From Pseudoxanthomonas suwonensis (lineage in GTDB: Bacteria; Pseudomonadota; Gammaproteobacteria; Xanthomonadales; Xanthomonadaceae): a stretch of DNA of 64,000 nt. The DNA is taken from assembly GCF_010093235.1 (NCBI RefSeq), contig NZ_PDWP01000023.1:1-64000 (forward strand). Direction: 5' to 3'. The notes under the pieces were generated by a model. That model was not told the origin of the DNA and ran no database searches. It saw only the letters and a program-made list of their open reading frames with translations. This document shows positions 26,018 through 35,386 of the stretch, piece after piece. The first letter of the stretch is position 1; each line of letters begins with the position of its first letter. The position numbers and the translations under genes were made by a program.

Positions 26018-27906
26018 GCAACGCAGCACCCGAAGCGCCCGACCTCGACGCCTGTGCGCGCGAGCCGATCCATATCCCCGGCTCGATCCAGCCGCACGGC
26101 ATCCTGCTGGTGGTCGATCCCGCCGACGGCCGCGTGCTGCAGGCCAGCGCCAACGCCGCCGGCGAGCTGCTCGGTGGGGACCAGGTGCAGGGCCAGGCGT
26201 GGAATGCCCTGCTGCAGGTCGATCCCGCCCAGGCCGCGATGCTGCGGCCGGTTGAGGAGCCGGTGCACCTGGGGCATGCGCCGTGCCGGGTAGTCGCCAA
26301 TGGCCAGTCACGCTGGACTGCCGCCTGGCACCTGTACCCGGAACGCTGGCTGCTGGAACTGGAACCGGCGCAGGGTGCACAGTCGCTGGCGCTGGGCGAT
26401 GCGCTGCGCGCGCAGCGCGAGATCGACCGTGCGCCCAGCGTCGCCGAGGCCGCGCGCCGTGCCGCCGCGGAGATCCGCGCGCTGGCCGGATACGACCGGG
26501 TGATGGTCTACCGCTTCGACGAGGAATGGCATGGCGACGTGATCGCCGAGGTCCGCCGTCCCGGCCTGGAGAGTTACCTGGGCCTGCATTACCCCGCCAC
26601 CGACATCCCGGCCCAGGCGCGCGCGCTGTACCTGCGCAACCGCATCCGCCAGATCGTGGACGTGGGCTACACCCCGGTGCCGGTGGAGCCCACCCTCGAC
26701 CCGCGCGATGGCCAGCCGCTGGACCTCAGCGACTCCGCCCTGCGCAGTGTCTCGCCGGTGCATTGCGAATACCTGTCCAACATGGGCGTGGCCGCGACCC
26801 TGGTGACCTCGCTGGTGGTCAACGACCGCCTGTGGGGACTGGTGTCCTGCCACCACTACCAGACCCGCTTCGTCGACCACACCGTCCGCGAGGCCTGCGA
26901 GGCGGTGAGCCAGGCGCTGGCCGGACGCGTCGGCAGCCTCGAGGCGATCGCGCGCAGCGAGGTGGAGCTGTCGCTGCTGACGGTGCGCGAGAAGCTGATC
27001 ACCGCCTTCTCCGAGGCCGAGGGCTTTGCCCCCGAACTGCTGACGGACATGGCCAGCGACCTGCTGGACGTGGTCGATGCCGACGGCGTGGCCGTGTTCC
27101 ATGGCGAGCAGCTCAGCCGCCTGGGACGCACCCCGGACGAAGCCGGCCTGCGCCGCATCCGCGCCGCGCTGGAGGAAAGCGCCGGCGTGCGCCGCGAGAC
27201 CGACCACGCCGGCCTCCTGCACCTGTCGGAGATCGGCCGCATGTTCCCCGAGCTGGCCGACCTCGCGCCCGAAGCCGCCGGCCTGATCTACGTGCCCCTG
27301 CAGCCCAAGGCGCGCAGCGCGCTGCTGTGGACGCGCCGCGAGCAGGTGCGCACCGTGAACTGGGCCGGCAACCCGCAGCTGGCCAAGCTCGAGAACATCC
27401 CGGGCCGCCTGTCGCCGCGCAAGAGCTTCGAGCTGTGGCAGGACACCGTGCGCGGCCGCTCGCGCGCCTGGTCGCCGCTCCACCTGGATTCGGCGCGCAG
27501 CCTGCGCGTGCTGATCGAACTGATGGAGCGCAAGCGCGACCGCCAGGACATGGTGCTGCTGGAGGCCACCCTGGCGCGGATGCGCCACGGCGTGGCGATC
27601 ATCGAGCGCACCGGCGACCCCGTGCGCAGCCGCCTGGTGTTCGTGAACCCCGCCTTCGTGCGGGCCAGCGGGACCCCCGCCAGCGCCGCGCTGGGCCTGG
27701 ACCTGCGCGAGCTGGACCCGGCCCTCGCCGCCGCGATCGTCGAAAGCGGCCTGGAAGCGAAGCTGGATACCGGCGAGTCGCTGCGCGAACTGCTGCCCCT
27801 GCGCGACGAGCACGGCCGCCACACTCCGTGGCTGTTCGAGTTCGAGCCCCTGCCGGAAGCCGGCTCCCACTGGCTGCTGCAGCTGCGCCCGGCGGGCGAG
27901 TCGTAA
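26014..27906 (+). CDS. bphP: Bacteriophytochrome with PAS output module (XccBphP-like)
   Basis: 630 residues: PAS (about 15-125), GAF (about 135-310), PHY (about 325-500) and a C-terminal PAS (about 515-630) in place of a histidine kinase, the architecture of Xanthomonas campestris BphP. The biliverdin-binding Cys14 is in LDACAREPIHIPGSIQPHG. The GAF motif PATDIP has D197-I198-P199, the conserved chromophore His is H250 (SPVHCEYLS), and the PHY tongue has PRKSF at 468-472. It therefore should be a red/far-red switch signalling through protein contact. In X. campestris the homologue influences xanthan, motility and virulence. Coupled to bphO by a 4-base overlap; repeat array 2 begins 65 bases after the stop. 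Confidence 0.95.
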   Translation: MSNAAPEAPDLDACAREPIHIPGSIQPHGILLVVDPADGRVLQASANAAGELLGGDQVQGQAWNALLQVDPAQAAMLRPVEEPVHLGHAPCRVVANGQSRWTAAWHLYPERWLLELEPAQGAQSLALGDALRAQREIDRAPSVAEAARRAAAEIRALAGYDRVMVYRFDEEWHGDVIAEVRRPGLESYLGLHYPATDIPAQARALYLRNRIRQIVDVGYTPVPVEPTLDPRDGQPLDLSDSALRSVSPVHCEYLSNMGVAATLVTSLVVNDRLWGLVSCHHYQTRFVDHTVREACEAVSQALAGRVGSLEAIARSEVELSLLTVREKLITAFSEAEGFAPELLTDMASDLLDVVDADGVAVFHGEQLSRLGRTPDEAGLRRIRAALEESAGVRRETDHAGLLHLSEIGRMFPELADLAPEAAGLIYVPLQPKARSALLWTRREQVRTVNWAGNPQLAKLENIPGRLSPRKSFELWQDTVRGRSRAWSPLHLDSARSLRVLIELMERKRDRQDMVLLEATLARMRHGVAIIERTGDPVRSRLVFVNPAFVRASGTPASAALGLDLRELDPALAAAIVESGLEAKLDTGESLRELLPLRDEHGRHTPWLFEFEPLPEAGSHWLLQLRPAGES

Positions 27907-27970
27907 CCAGGGCAGGGGAGAGGATCGGACACCAGGACACGTGTGACAGGTCACGTGCTCAGGTAGGTGC

Positions 27971-29080
27971 GTAGCCCGGGTAAACGAAGCGCACCGCGCC
28001 CCTGCCGTGCCAGGGCGCTGGCGAGGCCTGACGCGTCGCCACGCGCTGCAGGTTTGCCGCCGGCTGCGTAGCCCGGGTAAGCGAAGCGCACCCGGGACAC
28101 ACGTTCCGGACTGCGACGACGCCCGGGAAGCCGGACACCGCTGGCGCCCACCCCGGATGCGGCCTTTGGCCTTATCCGGGCTACCCACTGCGTAGCCCGG
28201 GTAAGCGAAGCGCACCGCGCCCCTGCCGTGCCAGGGCGCTGGCGAGGCATGACGCGTCGCCACGCGCTGCGGAGCCGCCGCCGCGCTGCGTAGCCCGGGT
28301 AAGCGAAGCGCACCCGGGACACGCGTTGTGGACTGCGACGACGCCTGGGAAGCTGGGCACCGCCGGCACCCATCCCCGGATGCGGCCTTCGGCCTTATCC
28401 GGGCTACTCCACTGCGTAGCCCGGGTAAGCGAAGCGCACCGCGCCCCTGCCGTGCCAGGGCGCTGGCGAGGCCTGACGCGTCGCCACGCGCTGCAGAGTC
28501 GCCGCCGGGCTGCGTAGCCCGGGTAAGCGAAGCGCACCCGGGACACACGTTCCGGACTGCGACGACGCCCGGGAAGCCGGGCACCGCTGGCGCCCACCCC
28601 GGATGCGGCCTAGGGCCTTATCCGGGCTACCCACTGCGTAGCCCGGGTAAGCACCCGGGACACACGTTCCGGACTGCGACGACGCATGGAAGCCGGACGT
28701 CGCCGCGACCCACCCCGGATGCGGCCTTTGGCCTTATCCGGGCTACCCTGCTGCTAGTTGCGTAGCCCGGGTAAGCGAAGCGCACCGCGCCCCCGCCGTG
28801 CCAGGGCGCTGGCGAGGCATGACGCGTCGCCACGCGCTGCGGAGCCGCCGCCGCGCTGCGTAGCCCGGGTAAGCGAAGCGCACCCGGGACACACTGCGAC
28901 TACGCCCGGGAAGCCGGGCACCGCTGGCACCCATCCCGGATGCGGCCTAGGGCCTTATCCGGGCTACCCACTGCGTAGCCCGGGTAAGCACCCGGGACAC
29001 ACGTTCCGGACTGCGACGACGCATGGAAGCCGGACGTCGCCGCGACCCACCCCGGATGCGGCCTCGGCCTTGTCCGGGGC
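27971..29080 (+). repeat. Repeat array 2: mosaic of A and B modules with GTAG REPs
   Basis: The whole gap between bphP and the NRDE gene, apart from its edges, is tandem repeat. Two modules alternate. A (about 97 bp) starts with a GTAG REP whose second arm is lost and continues with hairpins such as GCGCCCCTG...CAGGGCGC. B (about 124 bp) starts with a complete GTAGCCCGGGT...ACCCGGG palindrome and ends with the inverted REP CCGGATGCGGCC...CCGGGCTAC. Order: A 27971, B 28068, A 28192, B 28290, A 28416, B 28514, B' 28638, A 28762, B 28860, B' 28975. B' copies lack GCGAAGC inside the first palindrome. The last REP is degenerate. No gene lies inside. Confidence 0.88.
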
Positions 29081-29158
29081 ACGAAGTGCGAGGCGAAGCG
29101 CCTCTTCGTTGCAACGTAACCGACCCGCTCCCCAACCCCGCTCCCGGTGGGATAGGGA

Positions 29159-29962
29159 CTACACCCGTCCCCAGGATGGCGCAGGGAAGATCCAGTCCGC
29201 CGCCAGCTCCATCCGTGTTTCGCCCAGCGGCGTGCCCAGCGGCCCCCAGCGGCGTTCGACGATCATGCCGCCGCCATCGCGATCGAGCAGCACCACGGTA
29301 CTGGCGCGGGTGCCGTAGTCGGCGCCGCGGATGAAGGCGGACGACAGCCAGCGCTCGCGCTCCAGGCCGATGCCGGTGTCCGGCAGCGCCGCGTCCGGAT
29401 GGATGCGGTCGTCGGCCAGTGCATCGAACAGGGGCGCGAGGTTGTCGCCATCGCCGCCGTCATCCAGCCATGCCTGCAGGCGCGAGCCGAGCGCCACGGC
29501 CTTCGGCCAGGCCGAATCCAGTGCGGCATTGGAAAGCGTGTGCACGCCTGGCGCGACCACGGCACGGCGCGGCGCCGGCAGGTTGCTGGTCCAGGTGCAG
29601 TGCTGGCGATCGGCCAGCAGCAGGTTGAAGGGTCGATAGGTGCCGGCACGCGCGAGCAGTTCGCGCGAGGCACCGTCGGCGTCGCGGTCGCCGCGCAGCC
29701 AGTCGCTGGCCAGCAGGCCGCGCGAGAGCCCGTCCTGCGGCGCGCGCAGGTCGCGCACATTGGTTACCAGCGCGCAGCGGCCGGCGTTGTCCACGCCCAG
29801 CCAGGTTCCGCCCGCTTCCAGGTCGCGGCCGCCAACGATCGCAGGTGCATCCTCCCAGCGCGCCAGCGCCGCGGTCGGCCGCGCATGGAACTCGTCGCGA
29901 TTGCCGACCAGCACCAGCCGCCAGCGCGGATGCGCATCCCAGGCGAAGGCGACGACGCACAT
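29159..29962 (-). CDS. NRDE family protein (TANGO2-like)
   Basis: 267 residues starting MCVVAFAW, with VGNRDEFHARPT near residue 20, the Asn-Arg-Asp-Glu motif that names the family, then GGRDLEAGGTWLGV. The N-terminal Cys2 and fold resemble Ntn-type hydrolases; eukaryotic TANGO2 is linked to heme or lipid handling, and the bacterial role is unknown. It starts 1 base from the mgsA-like stop, so the two form one operon. The operon is flanked on both sides by repeat arrays of the same type. Confidence 0.9.
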   Translation of the reverse strand: MCVVAFAWDAHPRWRLVLVGNRDEFHARPTAALARWEDAPAIVGGRDLEAGGTWLGVDNAGRCALVTNVRDLRAPQDGLSRGLLASDWLRGDRDADGASRELLARAGTYRPFNLLLADRQHCTWTSNLPAPRRAVVAPGVHTLSNAALDSAWPKAVALGSRLQAWLDDGGDGDNLAPLFDALADDRIHPDAALPDTGIGLERERWLSSAFIRGADYGTRASTVVLLDRDGGGMIVERRWGPLGTPLGETRMELAADWIFPAPSWGRV

Positions 29963-29963
29963 G

Positions 29964-30845
29964 TCAGGCCGGCCTCAGCGCCTGGCGCTTGCGCCCCGCG
30001 GCGATCCAGCGTGCGGCCACCGCCGGTGAGGTGATGCACACGGCCTCGTCGGTGACCGTGGTCACCGCGCGCTCCAGCAGCTGGATGTCCGCCTCGTGCT
30101 GGCGCGCCACGTGCGGATCCTCGAAGAACACCGCGCGCTGGCAGCGGTGCTCCAGCACCAGGTCGGCGATCTGGGCGTCGCCGCCCATCGGGCCGCTGAG
30201 GTAGCGGTGCACCCATGGCGTGTCCTGCGGCCACCCCCGGCTCCAGGCCATCTCGTTGAGGCGCTGGCCGGTGGTTCCCGTGGCCACGCGCCGGCGGAAG
30301 CGCGACAGCACGTCGTAGTTCTCTGCGGCGAAGGCCAGCATCTGCGGCTTCATCGCGTCGTGTGCGATCAGCGCCAGGGTCTGCGACTCGAACGCGTGGA
30401 AGCGGTCGGCATTCGGGTCCGGCGCCAGCCCGGCGTGGACGCGCTCGTTCTCGATCCAGTCGCGCGCGCTGGCCACGGTGGAGATGAAGGGCTTGCCGTG
30501 GATCACGCACTGGCGCTTGAGCGCGATCGCCTCGGGGAACACCGACGAGGGATCGACCGGATCGATCAGGTAGATCGCGCCGTCCAGGGTGCGCGCGTCG
30601 CCTTCCATGCCCACGACCTCGGCGACCAGCTTCATCAGCCCGCCTTCGCGGCCGTAGGGATAGCGCTTGAGCCCGGCATAGCCGGCCAGCATGCCGGCGC
30701 CGACGATGGCGTCGTGGGTACGGCCTACCGCGTGCAGCTCCAGGCCCAGCTCGCGGATGCCCTGGCCGCTGGCGCGCAGCAGGCGGAACAGCGCGGCGCC
30801 CTCGTTGGCGTGGTGCAGGCGGTTGGCGGCAAGGCCCAGACGCAT
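29964..30845 (-). CDS. mgsA: Methylglyoxal synthase homologue with duplicated MGS-like domain
   Basis: 293 residues from the start used here, about twice E. coli MgsA (152). The C-terminal half carries the catalytic set: IAHD (H162, D163), TGTTG (189-193), LSGPMGGD (216-223) and FFEDP (D243). MgsA turns dihydroxyacetone phosphate into methylglyoxal. The N-terminal half repeats the layout in weaker form (GREGGLMKLVAEVV, LIDPVDPSS, STVASARDWI against the later SPAVAARWI) and looks like a degenerate second MGS domain. The ATG at 30845 follows GGAG at seven bases; the ATG at 30857 has no ribosome site. Operon with the NRDE gene. Confidence 0.87.
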   Translation of the reverse strand: MRLGLAANRLHHANEGAALFRLLRASGQGIRELGLELHAVGRTHDAIVGAGMLAGYAGLKRYPYGREGGLMKLVAEVVGMEGDARTLDGAIYLIDPVDPSSVFPEAIALKRQCVIHGKPFISTVASARDWIENERVHAGLAPDPNADRFHAFESQTLALIAHDAMKPQMLAFAAENYDVLSRFRRRVATGTTGQRLNEMAWSRGWPQDTPWVHRYLSGPMGGDAQIADLVLEHRCQRAVFFEDPHVARQHEADIQLLERAVTTVTDEAVCITSPAVAARWIAAGRKRQALRPA

Positions 30846-30949
30846 GTGCGGCTCCATTGGGGACGGAGCGCCAGTCTAGCCGCGCCCGCCCGCTACCGGA
30901 TCGCCGTCCGGCGGGGCGGAGCGGTGTGGCTGCGGGCTGCAGCACCCAT

Positions 30950-32571
30950 GTAGCCCGGGCAAGCGAAGCGCACCGCGCCCCTGCCGCGCCAGGGCGCCGG
31001 CGAGGCCTGGCGCGTCGCCACGCGCTGCAGAGTCGCCGCCGGACTGCGTAGCCCGGGTAAGCGAAGCGCACCCGGGACACACGTTCCGGACTGCGACGAC
31101 GCCGGGGAAGCCGGTCACCGCTGGCACCCATCCCGGATGCGGCCTACGGCCTTATCCGGGCTACCCACTGCGCAGTTGCGTAGCCCGGGTAAGCGAAGCG
31201 CACCCGGGACACGCGTTGTGGACTGCGACGACGCCTGGGAAGCTGGGCACCGCCGGCACCCATCCCCGGATGCGGCCCTCGGCCTTATCCGGGCTACTCC
31301 ACTGCGTAGCCCGGGTAAGCGAAGCGCACCCGGGACACACGTTGCGGACTGCGACGACGCCTGGGAAGCCGGTCACCGCTGGCGCCCATCCCGGATGCGG
31401 CCTACGGCCTTATCCGGGCTACCCCACTGCGTAGCCCGGGCAAGCGAGGCGCACCGCGCCCCTGCCGCGCCAGGGCGCTGGCGCGGCCTGGCGCGTCGCC
31501 ACGCGCAGCAGAGTGGCCGCCGGACTGCGTAGCCCGGGTAAGCGAAGCGCACCCGGGACACACGTTGCGGACTGCGACGACGCCTGGGAAGCCGGTCACC
31601 GCTGGCACCCATCCCGGATACGGCCTACGGCCTTATCCGGGCTACCCACTGCGTAGCCCGGGCAAGCGAGGCGCACCGCGCCGCCGCCGTGCCAGGGCGC
31701 TGGCGAGGCCTGGCGCGTCGCCACGCGCAGCAGAGTGGCCGCCGGGCTGCGTAGCCCGGGTAAGCGAAGCGCACCCGGGACACACGTTGCGGACTGCGAC
31801 GACGCCGGGGAAGCCGGTCACCGCTGGCACCCATCCCGGATGCGGCCTACGGCCTTATCCGGGCTACCCCACTGCGTAGCCCGGGCAAGCGAGGCGCACC
31901 GCGCCCTGCCGCGCCAGGGCGCTGGCGAGGCCTGGCGCGTCGCCACGCGCTGCAGAGTCGCCGCCGGGCTGCGTAGCCCGGGTAAGCAAGGCGCACCCGG
32001 GACACACGTTGCGGACTGCGACGACGCCGGGGAAGCCGGTCACCGCTGGCACCCATCCCGGATGCGGCCTACGGCCTTATCCGGGCTACCCCACTGCGCA
32101 GTTGCGTAGCCCGGGTAAGCGAAGCGCACCCGGGACACGCGTTGTGGACTGCGACGACGCCTGGGAAGCTGGGCACCGCCGGCACCCATCCCCGGATGCG
32201 GCCTTCGGCCTTATCCGGGCTACTCCACTGCGTAGCCCGGGTAAGCGAAGCGCACCCGGGGACACACGTTGCGGACTGCGACGACGCCGGGGAAGCCGGT
32301 CACCGCTGGCACCCATCCCGGATGCGGCCTACGGCCTTATCCGGGCTACCCACTGCGTAGCCCGGGCAAGCGAGGCGCACCGCGCCCCTGCCGCGCCAGG
32401 GCGCTGGCGCGGCCTGACGCGTCGCCACGCGCAGCAGAGTGGCCGCCGGACTGCGTAGCCCGGGTAAGCGAAGCGCACCCGGGACACACGTTGCGGACTG
32501 CGACGACGCCGGGGAAGCCGGTCACCGCCGGCACCCATCCCGGATGCGGCCTTCGGCCTTGTCCGGGCTAC
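30950..32571 (+). repeat. Repeat array 3: same A/B modules, with a 926-bp higher-order duplication
   Basis: Modules as in array 2 and in the same orientation: A 30950, B 31048, B 31180, B 31306, A 31431, B 31529, A 31653, B 31751, A 31876, B 31973, B 32106, B 32232, A 32357, B 32455, closing with CTAC at 32571. The first six modules (A B B B A B) recur from 31876 onward at an offset of 925-926 bp for every module, including a shared GCGCAGTTGC insertion before 31180 and 32106. This shows a segmental tandem duplication of eight modules, the second incomplete. No coding or RNA gene is seen in the interval 30858-32633. Confidence 0.88.
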
Positions 32572-32605
32572 GCTGCTGGCAGGGCAGGCGGCGCCTCACC
32601 CCAAC

Positions 32606-32622
32606 CCCTCCCGCGAGGAGGG
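32606..32622 (-). terminator. Hairpin after the M19 dipeptidase gene
   Basis: CCCTCC and GGAGGG pair around five bases, 12 bases past the stop. On the minus strand GTTGGGG follows, so the T-run is poor. It is similar to the hairpins after ychJ and gltD. Confidence 0.4.
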
Positions 32623-32633
32623 TGCTCCCGCGG

Positions 32634-33881
32634 CTACTTCGACTCCGCCGCCACCTTCGCCGCGTAGGCCTGCGCCTGCTCCATCACGCGCAGCACGTTG
32701 CCGCCCCAGATGTTGGCGATCTGCTGCTCGGTGTAGCCGGCCTGCAGCAGGCGTTCGGTGATGCGCGGGATCTGGGAGATGTCGGACAGGCCCTCGACCC
32801 CGCCGCCGCCGTCCCAGTCGGCGCCGATGCCGACGTGGTCGGGACCGGCGACCTCAAGGATGTGCAGCAGGTGCGCCATGTAGTCCTCGAACGTGGCCTC
32901 CCGCACCGGGTACCTGCGCTCGATCTCGCTGCGCTTGCGTGCCAGCTTGCGAAGCACGGCCGGAGTGGGGCCGCCCATGGCCTTTACGTCGTCGCCGAGC
33001 GCGCGCAGCGCTGCGCGACGCTCCGGGTTCGCCGGCGTATCGACCAGGTAGGCGCCCAGCGCGTTGACCTGGATCACCCCGCCATGCGCGGCCAGCCTGC
33101 GCAGGCGTTCGTCGTCGATGTTGCGCGGATGGTCGTACACCGCGTCGGCCGAGCTGTGCGAAAGCACGAACGGCACCTTCGACAGTTCGATCAGGTCGTC
33201 GAACACCGCATCGGCCGAATGCGACTGGTCGAGCACGATGCCCAGGCGGTTGGCCTCGGCCACCAGGGCCTTGCCGGCCGGGCTCAGCCCGCCCCACTCG
33301 GCGCCTTCGCCCTCGCGCGGGTTGGAGGAGTCACCGAACTCGTTGTTGCCGATGTGGGTGATGCCCAGCATGCGCAGGCCCTGGGCATGGAAGAACGACA
33401 GCAGGCTCGGGTCGAGCGCCAGCGGCGAGGCGTTCTCCATCGACAGGAACACGACCTTCCTGCCGGCGGCCTTGATCCGGCGCGCGTCGGCGGCGGTAAG
33501 CGCCAGTTCGAAACGGTCCGGGTGCGCGGCCACCATCTCCCGGATCTGCAGCAACCGGCCGAGTGCCTCGTCGCGGGTCCTGCGGTTGGATTCCAGGCTG
33601 CGGTCGCCCTGGCCGGTGTAGATCACCCAGAAGCCACCATCGAGCCCGCCTTCGACCATGCGTGGATAGTCGACCTGCGAGAACGCGCCCTCCTCGCGGT
33701 GGTCGTCGACGATGCTCCAGCCCGGGCGTCCCAGGTTGAGCGGCGTGTCCAGGTGGGTGTCCAGGACCAGGAAGCGGTCATGCAGAGCCCGGGCGCGGGC
33801 ACTGGCCTTGTCGGCGGCGTGGGAGGGAAGGGCGGCGGCGAGCGCCAGGGCGAGCAGGGCGGGAACGGCAATCGTGCGCAA
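32634..33881 (-). CDS. Exported membrane-dipeptidase-like protein, M19 family
   Basis: 415 residues. The amidohydrolase barrel of M19 dipeptidases is visible: VLDTHLDTPLNL (HxD metal ligands) near residue 40, the bridging Glu in SMENASPL, DQSHSADAVFDD and VLSHSSADAV for later histidines, and HVGIGADWDGGGG. These zinc enzymes split dipeptides, often with D-residues. A TTG at 33881 is proposed as start: AGGA lies ten bases upstream and it yields a signal peptide (IAVPALLALALAAALPSHAA); the ATG at 33953 adds 24 proline-rich residues and would overlap a hairpin. Probably periplasmic. Confidence 0.88.
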   Translation of the reverse strand: MRTIAVPALLALALAAALPSHAADKASARARALHDRFLVLDTHLDTPLNLGRPGWSIVDDHREEGAFSQVDYPRMVEGGLDGGFWVIYTGQGDRSLESNRRTRDEALGRLLQIREMVAAHPDRFELALTAADARRIKAAGRKVVFLSMENASPLALDPSLLSFFHAQGLRMLGITHIGNNEFGDSSNPREGEGAEWGGLSPAGKALVAEANRLGIVLDQSHSADAVFDDLIELSKVPFVLSHSSADAVYDHPRNIDDERLRRLAAHGGVIQVNALGAYLVDTPANPERRAALRALGDDVKAMGGPTPAVLRKLARKRSEIERRYPVREATFEDYMAHLLHILEVAGPDHVGIGADWDGGGGVEGLSDISQIPRITERLLQAGYTEQQIANIWGGNVLRVMEQAQAYAAKVAAESK

Positions 33882-33903
33882 CGTCGGTTTCCTGTGGCTC
33901 CGC

Positions 33904-33929
33904 AGGCCCACGTCCGATGGGCCTGCCGG
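33904..33929. other. Hairpin between benE and the M19 gene
   Basis: GCAGGCCCA and TGGGCCTGC form a nine-base stem around seven bases. It lies about 120 bases beyond the benE stop and 23 bases before the TTG start of the dipeptidase gene, so it could end benE transcripts or affect the dipeptidase leader. No T-run. Confidence 0.35.
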
Positions 33930-34049
33930 GTGCGTTCGGCCCGGCGGGTGCACGGCCAGGCCGTGGCCACCGGGATGGACGTGCCAACTTAGTCCGGGGA
34001 GTTGGGCTTGTCGATGCGGCCGCGCCGCCGGATCGACTGCATGCCTGGC

Positions 34050-35240
34050 TCAGGCCTTCTTCGGCGCGCGCAGCACCAGGCGCACGATCACGCCCGCGAC
34101 CAGGCCCCAGAACGCCGCGCCGATGCCCAGCAGCGACAGTCCCGATGCCGTCACCAGGAACGTCACCAGCGCCGCCTCGCGCTCGTCCGGCTCCTGCAGC
34201 GCAGTGGCGAGGCTGTTGCCCAGCGTTGCGACCAGGGCGATGCCGGCGATCGCCAGCACCAGCGCATGCGGGAACGCGGCGAACAGCCCGGCCACGGTAG
34301 CGCCGAACAGGCCCACCAGCAGGTAGAAGATGCCGGCCCAGACCGAAGCCATGTAGCGCCTTGCCGGATCGGCATGCGCTTCCGGCCCCATGCAGATCGC
34401 CGCAGTGATCGCCGCCAGGTTCAGCGCGAACGCGCCGAACGGCGCCAGCAGCAGGGTGGCCACGCCGGTCCAGCCGATCACCGGCGACACCGGCACCGGA
34501 TAGCCGGAGGCGCGTATCACGGCCACGCCTGGCACGTTCTGCGAGGCCATGGTCACCACGAACAGCGGCAGGCCCACGCCCAGCACCGCGGCCAGGCTCA
34601 GCCGCGGCGTGGTCCACTCCGGTCGCGCCAGTTCCAGCCGCAGCTGGCCCACGTCCAGCTGCGCGGTCAGCGCTGCCACCACCATGCCCGCGGCGAGGGT
34701 GAGGATGATGGCGTAGCGCGGCCACAGCCGCCGCGAGGCCAGCCACACGACCAGCATGCCGAGCACCAGCAGCGGCTGCGCCTGGATCGCGCCGAATGCA
34801 TCCACGCAGAACCGCAGCAGCACGCCGGCGAGCATGCCCGAGGCCAGCGACAGCGGGACCCGCCCCAGCAGCCGTTCGAATATCCCGGAGAAACCCGCCA
34901 GCGTGATCAGCACCGCCGACAGCAGGAAGCCGGCGATCGCTTCGGCCATCGGCACGCCAGCCGCACCGGCGACCAGCATCGCCGCGCCCGGCGTGGACCA
35001 CGCGGTGACCACCGGCATCTTCCAGCGCAGCGACAGGACGATGCAGGTCGCGCCCATGCCCAGGCCCAGCGCCCACATCCACGAGGCGGTCTGGCCCGGC
35101 GTGGCGCCCATCGCCTGTGCGGCCTGGAACCCGATTGCCGCCGAGCTGGCGAACCCCACCAGCACGGTGACGAAGCCCGCGGCGATCGCGGACACGGACT
35201 GGTCACGCCACAGGCGCACTGGAAGGGATTCGGCCGGCAT
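34050..35240 (-). CDS. benE: BenE family benzoate/proton symporter-like transporter
   Basis: 396 residues with about eleven to twelve membrane segments. BenE-family hallmarks include GFVTVLVGFASSAAI near the start, the WALGLGMG segment, WSTPGAAML and PLFVVTMASQNVPGVAV with the conserved Gln-Asn. Known members take up benzoate with protons; no ben or cat catabolic genes are nearby, so the substrate may differ. The ATG at 35240 is used; a TTG six codons upstream is possible. Single gene. Confidence 0.9.
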   Translation of the reverse strand: MPAESLPVRLWRDQSVSAIAAGFVTVLVGFASSAAIGFQAAQAMGATPGQTASWMWALGLGMGATCIVLSLRWKMPVVTAWSTPGAAMLVAGAAGVPMAEAIAGFLLSAVLITLAGFSGIFERLLGRVPLSLASGMLAGVLLRFCVDAFGAIQAQPLLVLGMLVVWLASRRLWPRYAIILTLAAGMVVAALTAQLDVGQLRLELARPEWTTPRLSLAAVLGVGLPLFVVTMASQNVPGVAVIRASGYPVPVSPVIGWTGVATLLLAPFGAFALNLAAITAAICMGPEAHADPARRYMASVWAGIFYLLVGLFGATVAGLFAAFPHALVLAIAGIALVATLGNSLATALQEPDEREAALVTFLVTASGLSLLGIGAAFWGLVAGVIVRLVLRAPKKA

Positions 35241-35386
35241 GCGGGGATTGTGGGGCAAGGGCGGCGGGCTAGTGACGGGAAGGATGCAACACTCCTTCCG
35301 GCTGGCGCCGCATAACGCGAGGTTGCGCGCGCGCGCGTGGCAGCGCGATACGCTGCGGAATCACCGCTGGACTACGTGGCGGCCGC

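Noticed and set aside
27971-32571. CRISPR-like regular spacing of repeats
   Set aside because: Intervals between GTAG palindromes are themselves conserved from unit to unit, the units are near 100 and 125 bases, and no cas genes are present.
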